DNA of 64,000 nucleotides from Humulus lupulus (Eukaryota > Streptophyta > Magnoliopsida > Rosales > Cannabaceae). Of the stretch, positions 36,610 through 48,710 are shown one piece after another (the stretch's first letter is position 1; every line of letters begins with the position of its first letter). The notes under the pieces are model-generated. The model did not search any database. It was given only the letters and a program-made list of their open reading frames with translations, and was not told the origin of the DNA. The DNA is taken from NCBI RefSeq assembly GCF_963169125.1, contig NC_084793.1, forward strand, positions 214,546,652 to 214,610,651, written 5' to 3'. The position numbers were made by a program, and so were the translations under genes.

Positions 36610-39600
36610 TGTAACGTCCTGCATTTTCGGGTACCTTTAAACGACTCGGGTCGGGATTTTTCCCCCGGGTTAAGAATATTATTTTAAATAATATTATATT
36701 TTGTTTGTAAGTATTCCATGAGTTATTGCTAGCCAAAATATGAATTTTGTGATTTTAAAAGTCAAGATAAGACTTTCGGTCCTGGACCGACACAAAAACC
36801 CTGATCGGGTAAAAATCTCGGAAAATAAAATGAAAAATCATGGCAATTATATTTTGGGCATAAAATACATTCATAAAAGTTAAAGTTTGGTCAAAAATAA
36901 TAAACCTAAAAGAAAATGGAAATTTTAGGGCATTTTGTGTTAAATGCCTAATTTTACCGAAATGGGGAATTTTATTCCATGAATGGACCTTAGGTTAAAT
37001 TTTATTATGTGATTAATTAAATTAAATGTGAGAGACATTTAATTTAATTAATTAATGTTAATTTTGGTGATTAAAACTTAATAAGAGTGAAAAAGGTGTC
37101 AAAAGCCAATTTGGACTTTTCTTCTTATGAAATCTTTTTTAACCTTTATTAAAAAAAAAAAAAAAAAGAAATGATTATATATAGCAAGGGTTGGCCGGCC
37201 ATGTGGTGTTTTAGGTGGTGTGAACCCAACTTAATAAAGATAAATCTCATTTTAACTAAGTCAAGTCAAGTGGGCAAGTGGGAGGAAAGCACTTGAGTGT
37301 TTTTGAGATAAATTAGATAGTATATAACTCTTCCATCCCTCCCCAACCGACCACACCACCCTCTCTCATTCACTCATCTGATTTTTTTAAGACCATTCAA
37401 AGTGTTCTCTCAATATTCAACCTCAAGAACACCAAGGAAAACTTGGAGGCTAAGTCTTGGTCTAGGAAGTATTTTCCCTAAGGTAAACCTTCACTAATCT
37501 AGGCTTTTGTAAAGTTTTAAGCTTAGAGTTTCAAATAGCTAATTAACTATGTTGTTGGGGGAAGTTGGTTAGGGTTTTTGAAAGGTTTTGGATGAGCCAA
37601 AGCTAATAGGAAGGTCCAAACCTTAAGCAAGAACACCAAAGAGGTAAAAAGTTTACTTTTGATGATTTTGTTGTAGGGTTTTTAGTTTTAAGCATTATTT
37701 TGTATATCTAATGCTTAAAGTTTCTTGTTGGTGATGTAATAAGGTTATGGTAGTTGTTTAATAATTTTTATGATGCATGTGTATTGATTTTTGAAAATGG
37801 GAACCAAAACCCCCAAGGGTTTTGTAGGATACCCTAAAACAAAACATGTTTTGAGCTGTGACTTCCAAGTGGTCAAGCAGCCACTGTATATTGGTTTTGT
37901 AAAATTTAATTGTACTGTGATTTTGTTGAGATTGAGTACATAAAATTGAGCTTTTGAAACACAAAAAAATGTTTAGAAATGAGTAAGTTATGCTATTTCA
38001 AAGTTTAGGTAAAAAACTGTTTTTTCGTATTCTTATTTTCGGAACCAAGTTTGGACAGCCACTGTATAGGGAAAATGAACCCAGTTTTTTCTAAAATTTT
38101 GTGGACATATTACTGGCATAACCTATTATTCCACTGTAAAATTTGGTAAGAAAATATTGAACGGTTTGAAAGTTATTAACTGTCAAAGTTTGAAAAAAAT
38201 AAGGACTTGAAAATAAGGCCATTTTTACCTCATTGTTGGAAAATGATTTCACCAATCAAAAATGCTCATTTTGACTTAAGATTTTACAAAGACCTAAATG
38301 GCATAACAAAAATGGAATTGGAAAATTTTGGTAACAATTGGGTAAGTAAATTTCAAGTTATGAACTAACGAAGTATGTAGTTAAAAATGTGAAAAATAGG
38401 ATTTTCACACTTAGTGTAAAAATGAGATTTTGGAACATAAGGTAAAAAGTAAAATTTTGCTTATTTCAAGATATAAATTGGTAAGTCTTGAAATCATATT
38501 TTCACTAAAATTACCCCTTTGAGTTTAAATGAATTATTTTTATTAAAGAGTTTTTATTCTTTTTAAAAATAAGAGATTTAATTTATTAATAGTTAATAAA
38601 TTAAAAGAGGGTTTAAAACCTTATATTTTGAGAAAATAATTAAATGAATTATTTTTCTAGTAAGTAAAAATTGATTAATTGCTTTTGGAAAATTAATTAG
38701 TCAAGATGAGAAATTTATAACGGTTTTCCTAATTAAGACAAATTAGGCAATTTTCTTAAATCAGTTTTTAGATATTAAAATCCTTAAGAAAACAAAAAGG
38801 AAAATTTAAAGAGTTTATTTTCTTTAAAAATAATTAAGGAATTTATTTGTATTTTCTGGATATAATACCGGCTAAAATCTTACATATTTTAACCGACTAG
38901 TCGAAAGTGCGGGTTAATAGCGATACCTTGAAAGAGTAAGATTTTTAGCGGGTTGTGGGGAAATACCATTGTGATACCCGAGCCCAGGTATCGAGACCTT
39001 AGGATAGGTCTCCCCAAGACTTAGGGTTTAGTCTCGAATATTTTGTATGACTTTCCTTAATAGGTTTAAAACCAAATAAGGATTATAAATCCTTACAAAT
39101 GACTTTTATTAAAATGACCAAACTGCCCAAAATAATAATAATGAATTATGAGTGCCATAATTAATCAGAGTATACTGTATGGATAACTACAGTATTGGCT
39201 AAGCGTAACTGGACTGAACGTTGGAGGGTGAAAACTTGCTGAGCGCTAAGGACTCCAAGTAAGTCAACTTATATTGTATGGCTGCAACATGAAATGATTA
39301 TTGTCTTGTATGCTAGTATAGGGATACATGCATATATATAGGCTGTCATAGAAAGTTGCTTAGAGACGTTAGTCTAGTGAGTGCTGGTTTAGAAAATATG
39401 AACGGTAGAAGTCCGTCATATCCTAGACGGTTGATCCCCGTCACACTGCTTGATTTTATTTATGTCCGGTTCATTACCGCGACGAGTGGCCATGAGATGA
39501 GGATAAGCTGGTTAAACCTAGGGGCGCCAAGATAAATGGGACCTAGGGGCCCTCATGCTTACTTAATCATTGGACGGTTAGAATCCGAGCAAGTGCTCTG

Positions 39601-40662
39601 ATAAGTTATTCCCGGATAGCAGCCGTGAATATTGGCCATTCAATGAGAGTGCCTAGAGATACTAGGGGTTGCCAAGATTGAGTGAGGCTGAACACCTTAG
39701 GGGAAACTGCTCACCAGCACCACTGATTAACATAGAAGTCTCCGTAAAACCGTGTAAATTAGATTACACTCTTGAATAAGTAGCGATGCCCTAGGTAACA
39801 CGATAGTTACCCTTGATGAGAATATTTATTGGCTAGATCTTAGTGTGGAGACTCGGTTCTCTTTTACAGATTAGCAATTATGTTGGAGGGCGCGTTACGC
39901 ATGAATTGTTAGAAATTGTCGAGCGTTGGTCTCAAATTATGTTGTGATATAATATATCTGCTTGCTCTGGGATTTTCTGAGTGCAGGGATATAATTGTTG
40001 ATAAGATATAGTTGTGATATAATATATCTGCTTGCTCTGGGATTTTCTGAGTGCAGGGATATAATTGTTGATAAGATATAGTTTTGATATAATATATCTG
40101 CTTGCTTTGGGATTTTTCTGAGTGGAGGGATATATTTGTTGATAAGAATTAGTTGCGATATAATATATCTGCTTGTTCTGGGATTTTCTGAGTGCAGGAT
40201 TTTTATCTAGATGTGAATTAATTTATCCTTGGTTATCAGGCATGACCATAAGTTTGCCAGGATGCTTTAGCGTTCTTGAAATTGATTGTGTAGGGTCCGG
40301 ATCCCTATTTCTCTATCTGCTTTGTTTGGAAGTTGATCTTACTAAGCGTTTTCGCTTACCTAGTTGTTTCATGTTGTAGGTAAGAACAAGGGCAAGGCAG
40401 AGCAGTGAGCGCTGGAGTCTTCCTTGCAAATGTACATGTGGACCGACCTTTTGGGAAGCCGTTTTATTTTTGGAAATGTTGTGTAATTTTCCTAAGCAAG
40501 GCTCACTCTACTCTTTATAAAATATGTTTGTAACTAAATGTTAAGTATGGCCATACAACTTTTTAAAAAGTTTGTTTTTTTATAAGGGTTTTTGAGACAT
40601 TTTGTTAAATGAAAACATTTATATTTCCGCATTATCGAGTCTTGAAAATCTGGGTCGTTACA
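36610..40662 (+). mobile_element. Solo LTR (TGTAACG family), 4053 bases, within the antisense intron
   Basis: It starts TGTAACGTCCTGC, ends GGGTCGTTACA, and is flanked by GCACT at 36605-36609 and 40663-40667. There is no coding domain. A CT-rich leader-like stretch lies at 37330-37380. It is related to 12634-18018 by shared landmarks near the 3' end and is in the same orientation. Confidence 0.82.
39941..40200 (+). repeat. 70-base tandem repeat, about 3.7 copies
   Basis: Copies start at 39941, 40011, 40081 and 40152, each opening GTT(G/T)(T/C)GATATAATATATCTG. The first two are identical over 70 bases; the third differs at several bases and the fourth is partial. It lies inside the 36610-40662 solo LTR. 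Confidence 0.92.
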
Positions 40663-40800
40663 GCACTAGTAAAGCAAATAGTGTAGCGACCAGTAAATAT
40701 AGCTCGGTATTATACTTTGAATTTCTCTGTCCTTGCTTCTTAAACTTAGCAAGTTTCTTTTATTATATTGCCTAACTGCTCGCTTGTTTCTTTTATGCAG

Positions 40801-42044
40801 ACATGCCTGCTGAACGTGCCTTCGACTTGTACACCAAGTCAGCGAGCAAGAAAAAGTCTCACAGGTGCCAGTCTGGGGAGGGCTGTAGCAATCGAGCCAC
40901 GAAGAAGCCTCGAACAGACGACCCCCCTGCGTCTACTCCAACAAAGGAGACAACTCCTCCACTAGCTCCTACCAGGGAGGTGACTCCTCCAACTCCAACA
41001 AACCCAGATCCTTCGTCTCCGGTCAGATAGACTCCTCCTCCGGCTCCAGTCAACCCTATGCCTCCAACATCCAACGTCCAGCAGTGGGCTGGCTTTCGGG
41101 AAGAAGCATCAGGAGACGGCCTCATGGGCATGGTGCTTAGCTCAGCCAAAGATAGGCTGTAAAAGATAACAAAGCACCAACGCAGCCAGGAGGCAATCCA
41201 GGAGATCGGCTCCATGGGTGTCGCCTAAGTCCTCAGCCGAGCACTGAACGAAGTGCTTGTTGTAAGTTGCTTTCTGCTTTGTACTTTATGAATTTTCTTT
41301 TTAACTTGCTCCTATTAACAACCTTATCTTTTTTTGATCGCAGGGGGTGCTTACCCTGGCCTCTGGCTGGCAATTTTCGAGGACGCAGAATGCTCAGTTT
41401 GAGAAGAAACTCAGCGACCAGCTTAGTGCTGCCGAGGCTCAATACACCGAGCAACTCAAGGTGTTTGAGGCTACTTATGCCGAGCAGCTGAAGGTAGTTG
41501 AGGTGAAACATTCTGAGGCCCTCAAAGAGGCCGAGGCGAAGCATACCAAAGCTCTTAAAAATGTCGAGGTGAAGCACATCAAGGCACTGCAAGTGACCGA
41601 GGCTACAATTGCTTCTCTTGAAGAGGAGCTGAAGAGGAAGGATGCAAGTATTGCTAAGATCACTGCATCCAAGGAGTAGTACAAGGAGGTCTCGCTCATG
41701 AATTACTGGGAAGCCCACAAGCTCCAAGATGAGCTGGCAATAAGCCGCCAAGAGGTTGTTGCTTTAGAGGAACAGAACGCTCACAACCTTGAAGACTATG
41801 AGGGGGCGGCGTTCGAGTGCTTATACTTGTTCTGGAAGAACAATCCCACTGCCAAATTTCCTATCTCCCAGACCATATCAGGGAGGTGGAGCTGGCTAGG
41901 TGCGTTGCTCGCCTAGAGGAAGAGACAATTCCAAGGTCTCTAAAAATTTCTCTAGCAACCGGCATCGAAGGCGCCCGAGAAGAGGCTGGGGATGCAGTCG
42001 ACCAGCAGCATCAGAAATCGCCACAAGACCCCCCGACAACTTGA
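40801..42044 (+). pseudogene. Antisense gene of element C, exons 4-5 with coiled-coil tail
   Basis: Exon 4 (40801-41261) encodes a basic, Pro/Thr-rich linker (MPAERAFDLY, TPTKETTPPLAPTREVT) broken by TAG 41028, TAA 41160 and TAA 41226. An in-phase intron (41262-41343, TT|GTAAGTTG to GATCGCAG|GG) leads to exon 5. There, repeated A-A-EAQYTEQLKVFEATYAEQL-like heptads form a long coiled coil to about 41679, interrupted by one TAG where EQYKEV is expected. A frameshift between about 41820 and 41890 separates the last block (REVELARCVARLEEE) from the rest. It ends at TGA 42042-42044, facing the pol terminus. Confidence 0.72.
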
Positions 42045-42744
42045 TAATTTTATCTTTTGACTTACATGGCCTATGGGTCATGATGTAAAGACAATCATGC
42101 TTTAACGTTTTATTGCTGCACGAGCAGCTTTTCTTTTTTTTATTGAATAGTTACATCCGAGCAGTCACTGCTCGCGGTGTAAAAGAATCCATTTTGATAT
42201 TATAATATTTGCATCTTATTATAACATCTGTTCACATGACCGAACTTAGCATAACACTTTGTTTGATTTAACAAAATAACAAAATTTTGAAAAATACTCT
42301 AAGTACCTTAGAATGCTTTCACTTATTTTGCTCATGTGTTTACATACCTTTCGATATGCTTTGCTTACTAGATACCTTATATTCTCCCCAAGTGATCGAG
42401 GAGCTCTAGGTCCTTGGTCACTTGCCTTGACCAAAACCTGTTCGAACATTACTGCTCGGAGCAAAAGAATTAAAATGATAATATAGCAAATCAACACACG
42501 TAATGAGCAAATACTTGTAATAAATACAATAATTGGCAAGAATGACTGGCTACGCACAGTCCCTTATATTTCTCGTAATAAATGGACAAAATGTGTGTGT
42601 ACGAGTGATCAATAAGATCTTACACTTATAAGCGATCAGTCATATAAAATGACCAACCCTTTTTCATAACTTGTAAAAAGTAAAATTAATACAAGCCAAT
42701 TCTTTGAAAAGAATTGTTTATTGATAATACTTGCGCAGGTGTTC
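42045..42744. other. Convergent spacer between antisense gene and pol (C)
   Basis: No gene is seen. The stretch is A+T-rich and contains the third copy of the internal polypurine-like tract (42377-42393; minus strand CACTTGGGGAGAATATA). Confidence 0.6.
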
Positions 42745-43770
42745 TCAATTCCAATAGCGAGGAATGAGATCTCTGTTTCTGCGAGCAAGTTTATAGGTGC
42801 CTGGATGATGGACTTCTTCAATCTGGTATGGCCCTTCCCAATTAGGTCCGAGTACTCCAACAGCCAGTTCGAAGGTGTTTAGGAAAACTCTTCGAAGTAC
42901 TAAATCTCCAACACTGAACCTTCTTTTACATACTTTAGAGTTGAAATACCGAGCGAATTTTTGCTGGTACACAGCTACTCGGAGTTGGGCTTGCTCACGT
43001 TTCTCATTGATCAAGTCCAGGGATTCCATCAATAGTTGGCTGTTAGAGCCTTGATCGTACGTTATCCTATGATGGGAGGGTGGATCTAACTCAACAGGCA
43101 ACATAGCCTCATACCCATAAGCCAAAGAGAATGGAGTATGACCTGTAGTTGTTCGGTGGTAAGTTCTGTACGACCAAAGGACTTCAGGAAATTGCTCTGG
43201 CCATGCCCCCTTAGCTTCTTCCAGTCTTTTCTTCAGAGTATCCTTTAGCGTTTTATTGACTGTTTCGACTTGTCCATTTGCTTGGGGATGAGCGACTGAA
43301 GAAAAGCTCTTGATAATCCCATGCCGTTCGCAAAAGTCCGTGAATAAATCACTATCAAACTGTGTGCCTTTATCTGAGACGATTTTCCTTGGCAATCCAT
43401 AGCGACAAATGATGTTTTTGATCACGAAATCTAGCACCTTTTTGGTCGTTATGGTTGCGAGTGGCTCAGCCTCGGCCCATTTAGTGAATTAATCGACGAC
43501 AACCACAACATATTTGATGCCACCGTTTCTTGTGGGTAAAGATCCGATTAAGTCTATCCCCCACACAGCAAACGGCCACGGACTTAGCATCTGTTTTAGT
43601 TCATTAGGGGCTGCTCGCGGGATTTTTGAGAATCTCTGGCACTTGTCACACCTTCGTATGAATTCCATCGAGTATTCATTCATTGTTGCCCAGAATTACC
43701 CTTGCCTCAGGATCTTCTTTGAAAAACTTTTCCCCCCAGCGTGGTCCCCGCAAAAGCCTTCATGTACCTC
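42745..43770 (-). pseudogene. Integrase of element C pol
   Basis: The block runs from the zinc-binding HHCC (VHEGFCGDHAGG, then RRCDKCQRFSK) through the core. The first Asp is in WGIDLIGSLP (about 43550), the second in SDKGTQFDSDLF, and the Glu in NGQVETVNKTLK. The C-terminus continues with SVGDLVLRRVF, GPNWEGPYQIEEV and GTYKLARRNRDLIP to a stop at 42745. The catalytic D-D-E residues are all present, but stops after the HHCC region (ILRQG) and after VVVVD break the frame. No chromodomain is seen, in line with Tat. Confidence 0.88.
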
Positions 43771-45585
43771 TTTCATCAATTCTTTGGCCTTCTCTTTTAA
43801 AATACATCTGAGGAGTGGCATTGAGTATCCCCTTCGGTACAAGATTCCATCAACCAGGATATACCTAGCAGCTTGCCACTGGAGGGTCCTAGCTTTGTTT
43901 CTGTCCGTTGGTAATACCCCTTGCGTCAGATACTCTATATATGGTGTCATCCATGTATTTGCCATCTGGATCACCATATTGGTCTTCTCTGCTCGGATGC
44001 TTGGCATAGACAGTCGTTCAACTGGTACTATGTTCAAAGTATCAGCATCCTTCACGCTTGCTAACTTGGTCAAAGCATCAACATTGGAATTCTGGTCGCG
44101 AGGTACTTGCTGGAGGGTGTACTTGTCGAACTGAGCCAATAGATCTTTTGTTTTGTTTAAATATGCAACCATCTATAAACCTCATGCCTGGTACTCTCCC
44201 ATGACTTGATTCACCACCAGCTGAGAATCACTGTAGATGTCAAGCACCTTTATATTCATGTCCCTGGCTAATCGTAACCCAACGAGCAATGCTTCATACT
44301 CGGCTTTGTTGTTAGAAGAAGTGAGGTCAAACCTGATTGTGCAGTGAAATCGATGCCCTTCAGGCATTATCAATATCACTCCTTCTCCTGCGTGATGCTC
44401 ATTAGAAGAACCATGTGTAAATAATTTCCACGAGGGAGCTTGGTTTTGAGATTCAGGCTCATCAGGCTTTTCGGTTTGCTCGCTATCTGTAAGTTCAGTG
44501 AACTCTGCAATGAAGTCAGCCAGGGCTTGTCCTTTTATCGCTGCTTGTGGTGAATAAGAGATATTGAACTGCCCAAGCTTGACTGCCCATTTCAACAATC
44601 TTCCCGTAGCCTCTGGCTTTTGCAGCATCTGTCGTAGAGGCTGGTCGGTCAAAATCGTGATTGGGTGAGCTTGAAAGTAAGGCCGCAGCTTCCTTGAGGC
44701 CAAAATTAAGCAGTAGGCTAACTTTTCAATTGGTGGATATCGCAGCTCCGCTCCAATTAGCCTCTTGCTTACATAATAAAAAACCTTCTGCATGCCTTCT
44801 TCCTCTCTTACTATAACAACACTAGCAGCATATTCTGTGATCGCCAAGTAGACAAATAAAGGCTCCTCATCGACTGGTTTTGATAGGACGGGTGGTTGTG
44901 CCATGTGTGTCTTTAATGCTTGGAAAGCCTGCTCGCATTCCTCTGTACACTCAAACTTTTTGTTGCCTCTAAGTAGATTAAAAAATGGAACGCACTTATC
45001 CGTTGACTTCGAAATAAATCTACAGAGAGCAGCAATCCTTCCGATCAAACTTTGAACATCCTTAATTTTTGCTGGCGATTTCATATTGATCAGGGCTTTG
45101 ATTTTCTCGGGATTGGCTTCAATTCCTCTCGAGTTAACTATAAATCCCAAGAACTTCCCTGATCCTACTCCGAAGGAGCATTTAAGGGGATTTAGCTTCA
45201 TCTGATATTTGTTCAAGACATTGAAGCACTCTTGCAAATCCTGTATATGCCATTCTACTTTCTTTGAATTGACCAGCATGTCATCGACATATACCTCCAT
45301 GTTTGTGCCAATCAGCTCCTTAAACATGAGGTTGACTAGTCGCTGGTAAGTCGCACCAGCGTTTTTCAAACCGAAGGGCATTACTCTGTAACAGTAAAGC
45401 CCTCTATCAGTCCGAAGGCTTATGTGATCCTCATCAGGGGGATGCATACTAGTCTGATTATATTCGGAGTATGCATCCATAAAATAATGAATTTCATGCC
45501 CTACAGTGGCATCGACCGGTTGGTCGATCCTAGGGAGTGGGAAACAATCCTTGGGGTAGGCTTTATTGAGGTCTGTGAAATCCAC
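43771..45585 (-). pseudogene. RT, RNase H and aRNH of element C pol
   Basis: A 467-codon open stretch (44182-45585) covers most of RT, the ordinary RNase H and the start of aRNH. Motifs are DLNKAYPKDCFPLPRID, MPFGLKNAGATYQR, YVDD at 45280-45291, KCSFGVGSGKFLGF, EPLFVYLAITEYAASVVIV and RLLKWAVKLGQFNISY. The aRNH part starts LFTHGSSNEHHAGEGVIL: the expected first Asp is His (codon 44413-44415). SNNKAEYEALLVGL and YSDSQLVVNQ follow. Two stops separate it from the continuing 43696-44172 stretch, where PRDQNSNVDAL holds the last Asp. Confidence 0.92.
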
Positions 45586-46031
45586 ACATGTTTTCCATTT
45601 GCATTTGTCTTGGGAACTAACACGGGATTAGAGACCCACGATGGATAAAATGCCACCCTGATGAACCCATTCTCCTTCAGCTTCTCGACTTCTTCCTTTA
45701 AGGCCTTTGATCTATCTTTGTCGAGCAGCCTTCTTTTCTGTTGCACCGGTGGAAAACTCTTGTCGATGTTCAGGACATGGCTGATGACTACAAGGTCTAT
45801 TCCGACCATGTCTTTGTGTGACCAAGCAAAGACTTCCTAGTTCCTCCTTAAAAACTGCACCAGTGCTTGTTCTGTTGTTGTTTCTAAGTTTTTACCGACT
45901 TTCACAACCCTGGTCGAATTTTCTTCATCGAGTTAGACCTATTCAAGGTCCTCAATGGGTCCTATTTCCTCCTCAAAATCCCCAAAGCGAGGATCCAAGT
46001 CTCTATCCTCCTTTGGGCAACGCCCTACTTG
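45501..46031 (-). pseudogene. N-terminal RT region of element C pol
   Basis: The stretch LNIDKSFPPVQQKRRLL, then KALKEEVEKLKENGFIR and NPVLVPKTNANGK is the RT N-terminus. A one-base frame change near 45600 separates it from VDFTDLNKAYP in the main RT stretch. Upstream, remnants of the PR-RT connector extend to the solo LTR edge. Confidence 0.8.
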
Positions 46032-46036
46032 GTGAC

Positions 46037-47892
46037 TGTTGGGGTTTTATGCCCTAATTAAAACCCAAATTCTTTGTAATCTCATTTTATTATCAATAAA
46101 AGAATAGAAATCATTTTTTGACTTGGTCAATCACTTTGCTCACATGTTTTATTTTCATGATTATTTGTTTAATATAAACTTCTATTAAATCCCGAGCATA
46201 TAGCTAATCTTATTTATAGTGACGTAATCACAGTGGAATATAAATATGATTATATGTTCAAAATAAGTTAGTCCTAAGATTAGTCAGTGCACCAGATTTA
46301 CACTGACTTGCCAATCTACGATATGATCTACTTACACATTACAGTGTTATGTTCTTTCTAGAACATTAGCAAAGTAGATAAGATCGGATGAATATGTTAC
46401 ATCGGACAAGACCGATATTGATAGTTGATAAGATAAGTAAACATGCCATTATTATCTATTCTAGTCATATCATATAGTTGACCATAGGTCAATTCAATCT
46501 CAATTCTGAGTGGTTAGTATTCTAACTGATTGTATTATTTGATTTCTTTGACTTGTTCGTTACCAGCTTACCCTACGGACTAGCCCATACTTACATCTTG
46601 GGAACTCGGTAGTATAATTGAGTGGGAGTGTTAATCATAGATATAAACATCTATAGCTTCTGATGAAGAAGTGAAACGATGGTTTCCTTTTAGTTTGGTT
46701 CAAGGTGTTAAATGATAGAGATCTCATTTTAGTAATTAAATTAGTTTACCGAAATATCATTTACAATGAACTAAGTGTTTTAAGGATAAAATACAATGAG
46801 GGGTAAAACGGTATTTTAGTCCTATCTCATTGTAGACCGTCTATAGAGGATTGAGTGACAATTATGGTTGTAACAATGGATAATTAATAGCGTATCTATA
46901 TTTGTTATAGAGCGTTCTATGAATTCAAGAGTGCAATTCCAAGTCTATAGTGGAGTCACGAGGAGTTAATAAGTTAGTAAATTTATTTGTTAGATTTATG
47001 ATAACTTATTGGAGCTTGATTTCATAGGACCATGGTCCCCATTGTACCTTGGATAAAATCATCTAGATATTCTCAATTAATTGATTTAATCATCAATTAG
47101 AATTATCAAAGTTGACCGGGTCAATTTTGGATAGTTTCATAGAGTTGTGTAATTTTGAGAAGAAAAGAGAAATTATGGCAGATTTATTAATTAAGATAAA
47201 TTGGTATCTAAATTAATAAATAAATTTAAATCAAGGTTCAAATTATAAATAATTAATTTGATAAAGGATTTAAATAATTATTTAATTAATTAAATCAATA
47301 GAAAATAATACAGGCCTTGATTTTAAGTCCAATGGGCTTATAATCAAATGGGAAATTTCACGGGCCTATAGCCCATGATAATTTCTACCTAGGGCTTCAA
47401 AATGGCTATTATTTTATTGATTTTTTAATTAAATTAAATGGCCTAATTGAGTCTATAAAAGGAGTGCTTAGAGAGAAGTCGAAACATAAGTTTGATAAGT
47501 CACAAGTCAGATTTTCTGATAGTTTTATATTCTCTCTAAACACAAGTCATTTTCTAAGACACTTTGTTATTTTCTCTTCTTCTCTCTATATCTATCTCAT
47601 GTGTTGAGAATTTCCCACACTAGTCTAGGTGGTTCTAAGGATACATTGGAAGATCGTGAAGAAAATAGAAGATCGGTTCAGTTTCTTGATAATACTCTGC
47701 GACGGAGAGGATACAAGAGTTAGAGAAACTGAAGGAATGACTCTTAATTCCGCTGCGTATACTGTAAGTACTCTATTCTTTGTTTCTCTTGAATTCAATT
47801 TTAGAAACATGTTTTAGGCTATCTCGTATTAATTTGTTTAATATTAGATATACATGAAAATCAATAAAGATCCTGTATAAGTTTTTCCAACA
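46037..47892 (+). mobile_element. Solo LTR (TGTTGGGG family, copia-like), copy 2
   Basis: It has the same ends and TATA box as copy 1 at 30178-32035 and is flanked by GTGAC at 46032-46036 and 47893-47897. The two copies differ at few positions by eye (about 2%). It splits protease from RT in element C. Confidence 0.87.
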
Positions 47893-47939
47893 GTGACATT
47901 ATCACCTGACAGGACCTGAGCATCAACTGCCATTTGCAA

Positions 47940-48710
47940 TTATTTTTCGGGAACATCTCTCGACACATCTTTCTTTGCTTTGGTTATCGAGGCATTGTAG
48001 CACTCCCTTGCTTCCCGCTGATTTCCCAATACGCATCCTACCCCTGCGTCTGTTGGGAATTTCATGGCAAGGTGCCATATTGAAGTGACGGCTCGTAGGT
48101 TGACCAGAATTGGCCTCCCAATTACAGCATCGTATGCCGAAGAACAATCAACTACTATGAAAGTAGTGAGTAATGTCCTGTTAGCAGGTGCAGTACCTGC
48201 TGTAACTGGAAGTCTAATCGACCTAGTTGAGGCGAGCCCTTCGCCAAAAAAACCATGGATGGTTTGGTTGCATGGCTCCAGGTCCTTGACGGACAGCTTC
48301 ATCCTCTCCAGTGAAGACTTGCATAGAATGTTGACCGAGCTTCCTGTGTCAACCAACACCCTCTTCACCATCATGTTGGCAATTTGCACGTCCACGACCA
48401 GCAGATCGGAGTGTGGGAATCGTACGTGTTGGGCATCGTCTTTAGAGAAGGTTATTAATTCCTCCTCTGTTCGAGCCTTCTTTGGTGCTCGATCCTCCAC
48501 ACTCATCATCTCGATGTCTTGGTCGTGGCGTAGGGCTCGAGCGTATCGTTCCCTTTCCTTCCCACTGTCCCCTGCAAGGTGTGGGCCTCCACAGATGGTG
48601 AGTAAAGTGCCTGCCACAGGAGCTGGCTGTAGGGGTGGCAAGCGTTGGTGTGTAGGTGCCTGCTCGTTGCCACTTTGAGCCTCTTGCTGGGGTCCTCCTG
48701 CGGCTCGCAC
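47940..48710 (-). pseudogene. Aspartic protease region of element C
   Basis: A 256-codon open stretch holds the catalytic VLVDTGSSVNIL (DTG at 48342-48350), QTIHGFFGEGLAST, FIVVDCSSAYDAVIGRPIL and NLRAVTSIWHLAMKFPT. This is the best preserved protease in the window. The N-terminal Pro/Gln-rich part (QEAQSGNEQAPTHQRLPP) is the linker from gag. It ends where the solo LTR split the connector to RT. Confidence 0.88.

Larger units (their letters stand above)
36596..40800 (+). other. Intron of the antisense gene (C) carrying a solo LTR
   Basis: The donor is A|GTAAGTG at 36596 and the acceptor is TTTTATGCAG ending at 40800. Removing the 4053-base solo LTR and one 5-base duplication leaves a 147-base T-rich intron. 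Joining gives PG-N-MPAERAFDLY with the frame kept. Confidence 0.6.

Noticed and set aside
39941..40200. CRISPR-like array
   Set aside because: Adjacent tandem units without spacers in a plant LTR.
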